The notes beneath the pieces are model-generated. The model did no database searches, was not told the DNA's origin, and worked only from the letters and a program-made list of their open reading frames with translations. DNA of 5,668 bases from the NCBI GenBank assembly GCA_945866285.1, contig CAMBHC010000198.1, positions 1 through 5,668 of the forward strand, in the 5' to 3' direction. The stretch is from Candidatus Sulfopaludibacter sp. SbA3 (GTDB taxonomy: Bacteria > Acidobacteriota > Vicinamibacteria > Vicinamibacterales > UBA2999). Made by a program: the position numbers and the translations under genes. Position 1 is the stretch's first letter. Every line of letters starts with the position of its first letter. Positions 4,592 through 5,668 of this stretch are shown one piece after another.

Positions 4592-5518
4592 GTGTACCCA
4601 CCCAACCATGGGCGGCTCTGGGTGCAACTCACCCTCCTCGCCGCCACCCTCGTCACCACGACACTGGTCGGCGGGTGCCATTACTACAGCTTCGCCACCG
4701 ACCTGTCCACGGTCAACGATGCGGCGACGAGCGCGACGCCGCCGGTCCTGTTTTCCGACCCGCTGTTCTGGCTTCGCGGCCTCTGGTATAGCCTGACGAT
4801 TCTCGCCATTCTGGGTTGCCACGAGATGGGGCACTACCTCGCGTGCCTGCGCTACGGCGTGGATGTGACGCGGCCATATTTCCTGCCCGCGCCGTTGCCG
4901 CTCACCGGCACGCTCGGCGCGTTCATCCGCATTCGCTCGCGCATCCCCAATAAGATTGCGCTCTTCGACATCGGCATCGCGGGGCCCCTCGCGGGCTTCG
5001 TGGTCGCGGTGCCCGCGTTGTTCATCGGCCTGTGGCTGTCGCGTGTGGATCGGCTGCCGGCCGATGCCTCGAACTTGATGGAACTGGGCGAGCCGCTGTT
5101 CTTCCGCTTCGCGGCGTGGCTCGTCTGGGGCGACGTCGCCGACGGCTACACCATCAACATGCATCCGATGGCATTCGCCGCCTGGTTCGGCCTGCTCGCG
5201 ACCGCGCTCAACCTGTTTCCCATTGCGCAGCTCGATGGCGGCCACATCTCCTATGCGGTGTTCGGGCGCCGCTCGACAGCAATCACCATCGTCATGATCG
5301 GCGTCGCCATCGGCCTGACCTTCATGTCCTCGAGCTGGATCGCCTGGACCGTGTTGCTCGTCGTCATGATCGTGACGATGGGCCCGCGGCATCCGCCGAC
5401 GCTGGACGAGGACGAGCCGCTCGATCGCGGACGCCTGGTCCTCGCCGCCGTTGCGCTGGTGGTGTTGATCGTGTGCTTCACCCCGGCCCCGATCGGTCCG
5501 TTCATCGGCGCCCCCTAG
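4592..5518 (+). CDS. M50-family site-2 protease (intramembrane zinc metalloprotease)
   Basis: Predicted polytopic membrane protein that cuts substrates inside the membrane; substrate unknown. Of 308 residues, the first hydrophobic stretch is about 11-28. HEMGH (77-81) supplies two zinc-binding His and the catalytic Glu. GTLGAFIRIRS (106-116) is followed by FDIGIAGPLAGF (125-136), a typical S2P segment, and LNLFPIAQLDGGH (206-218) carries the third zinc ligand, Asp215. More membrane segments lie near 123-149, 193-213, 229-263 and 281-296. There is no PDZ or CBS domain, so it resembles compact EGY-like bacterial S2Ps rather than RseP. The GTG start at 4592 is 6 bases after the HU stop, with no clear ribosome site, suggesting coupling; a GTG at 4622 is an alternative. 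The stop abuts the priA stop. Confidence 0.93.
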   Translation: MYPPNHGRLWVQLTLLAATLVTTTLVGGCHYYSFATDLSTVNDAATSATPPVLFSDPLFWLRGLWYSLTILAILGCHEMGHYLACLRYGVDVTRPYFLPAPLPLTGTLGAFIRIRSRIPNKIALFDIGIAGPLAGFVVAVPALFIGLWLSRVDRLPADASNLMELGEPLFFRFAAWLVWGDVADGYTINMHPMAFAAWFGLLATALNLFPIAQLDGGHISYAVFGRRSTAITIVMIGVAIGLTFMSSSWIAWTVLLVVMIVTMGPRHPPTLDEDEPLDRGRLVLAAVALVVLIVCFTPAPIGPFIGAP

Positions 5519-5668
5519 TCACAGCATCGACAACGGGTCGACGTCGACGGCGATCGCCTTCGTGCCCTTGGTCAGGCGCGACAGCGACAGTTGCAGGCTC
5601 TCGCGCATCGCCTTGCGGCTGGTCCCCTTCAGGAACAACTGGACGCGATGTTCACCGCGCAGCCTCGT
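5519..5668 (-). CDS. priA: Primosomal helicase PriA, C-terminal end only
   Basis: Replication-restart helicase that recognises stalled forks and reloads the replisome. Only the last 49 residues are in the window. They read LRGEHRVQLFLKG, then a helical stretch, and end in IAVDVDPLSML before a TGA at 5521-5519. The LRG..R..L.LKG and VDVDP-LS pattern is the characteristic PriA C-terminal domain ending. The helicase domains lie beyond the right edge. It converges on the protease gene with no base between the two stop codons. Confidence 0.9.
   Translation of the reverse strand, partial: TRLRGEHRVQLFLKGTSRKAMRESLQLSLSRLTKGTKAIAVDVDPLSML

Noticed and set aside
4307..5392. 361-codon open frame on the minus strand opposite the HU and protease genes
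   Set aside because: Antisense to two clear genes; the product is Arg/Glu/His-rich with no membrane or domain pattern.
5549..5558. GGCGATCGCC palindrome containing the cyanobacterial HIP1 core GCGATCGC
   Set aside because: Seen once, inside priA coding sequence; no enrichment in the window and other features do not suggest a cyanobacterium.

Overview
The window is a GC-rich, gene-dense stretch of bacterial chromosome carrying core housekeeping genes. Nothing in it points to a phage, plasmid, insertion sequence or CRISPR locus. GTG starts are common (der, the DUF3810 gene and the site-2 protease gene). A palindromic repeat of the 'CCTTCG...ACGG' type occurs twice. With the DUF3810, HU and site-2 protease genes, this fits a high-GC soil-type bacterium, and my best guess is Acidobacteriota close to Vicinamibacteria. 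That placement is inference from style and gene content, not from a marker phylogeny.

Layout of the left part, minus strand, in transcription order: der (4152 to 2440), a MerR-family regulator (2403 to 1945), tRNA-Pro(GGG) (1870 to 1794), a DUF3810 membrane protein with an HExxH motif (1750 to 683), and a TsaC/Sua5 threonylcarbamoyl-AMP synthase that overlaps it by 4 bases in an ATGA junction and runs off the left edge. The tRNA and the DUF3810 gene are separated by 43 bases, nearly all of them a hairpin repeat whose outer arm includes the tRNA's encoded CCA.

Layout of the right part: a 163-base divergent intergenic region (4153-4315) is packed with inverted repeats and a good -35 box. From it an HU/IHF-family gene (4316-4585) and a membrane-embedded M50 site-2 protease gene (4592-5518) read rightward as a likely two-gene operon. 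The protease gene meets the C-terminal end of priA (5668 to 5519, minus strand) tail to tail with no base between the stop codons.

Functionally the window covers ribosome assembly (Der), translation fidelity (t6A synthesis, tRNA-Pro), nucleoid structure (HU), replication restart (PriA) and probably regulated intramembrane proteolysis. I do not see a novel multi-gene system. The points most worth a second look are the repeat read through in frame inside Der's basic tail, the related hairpin fused to the tRNA 3' end, the nested inverted repeats between der and the HU gene, and the in-frame HU-stop-protease arrangement.
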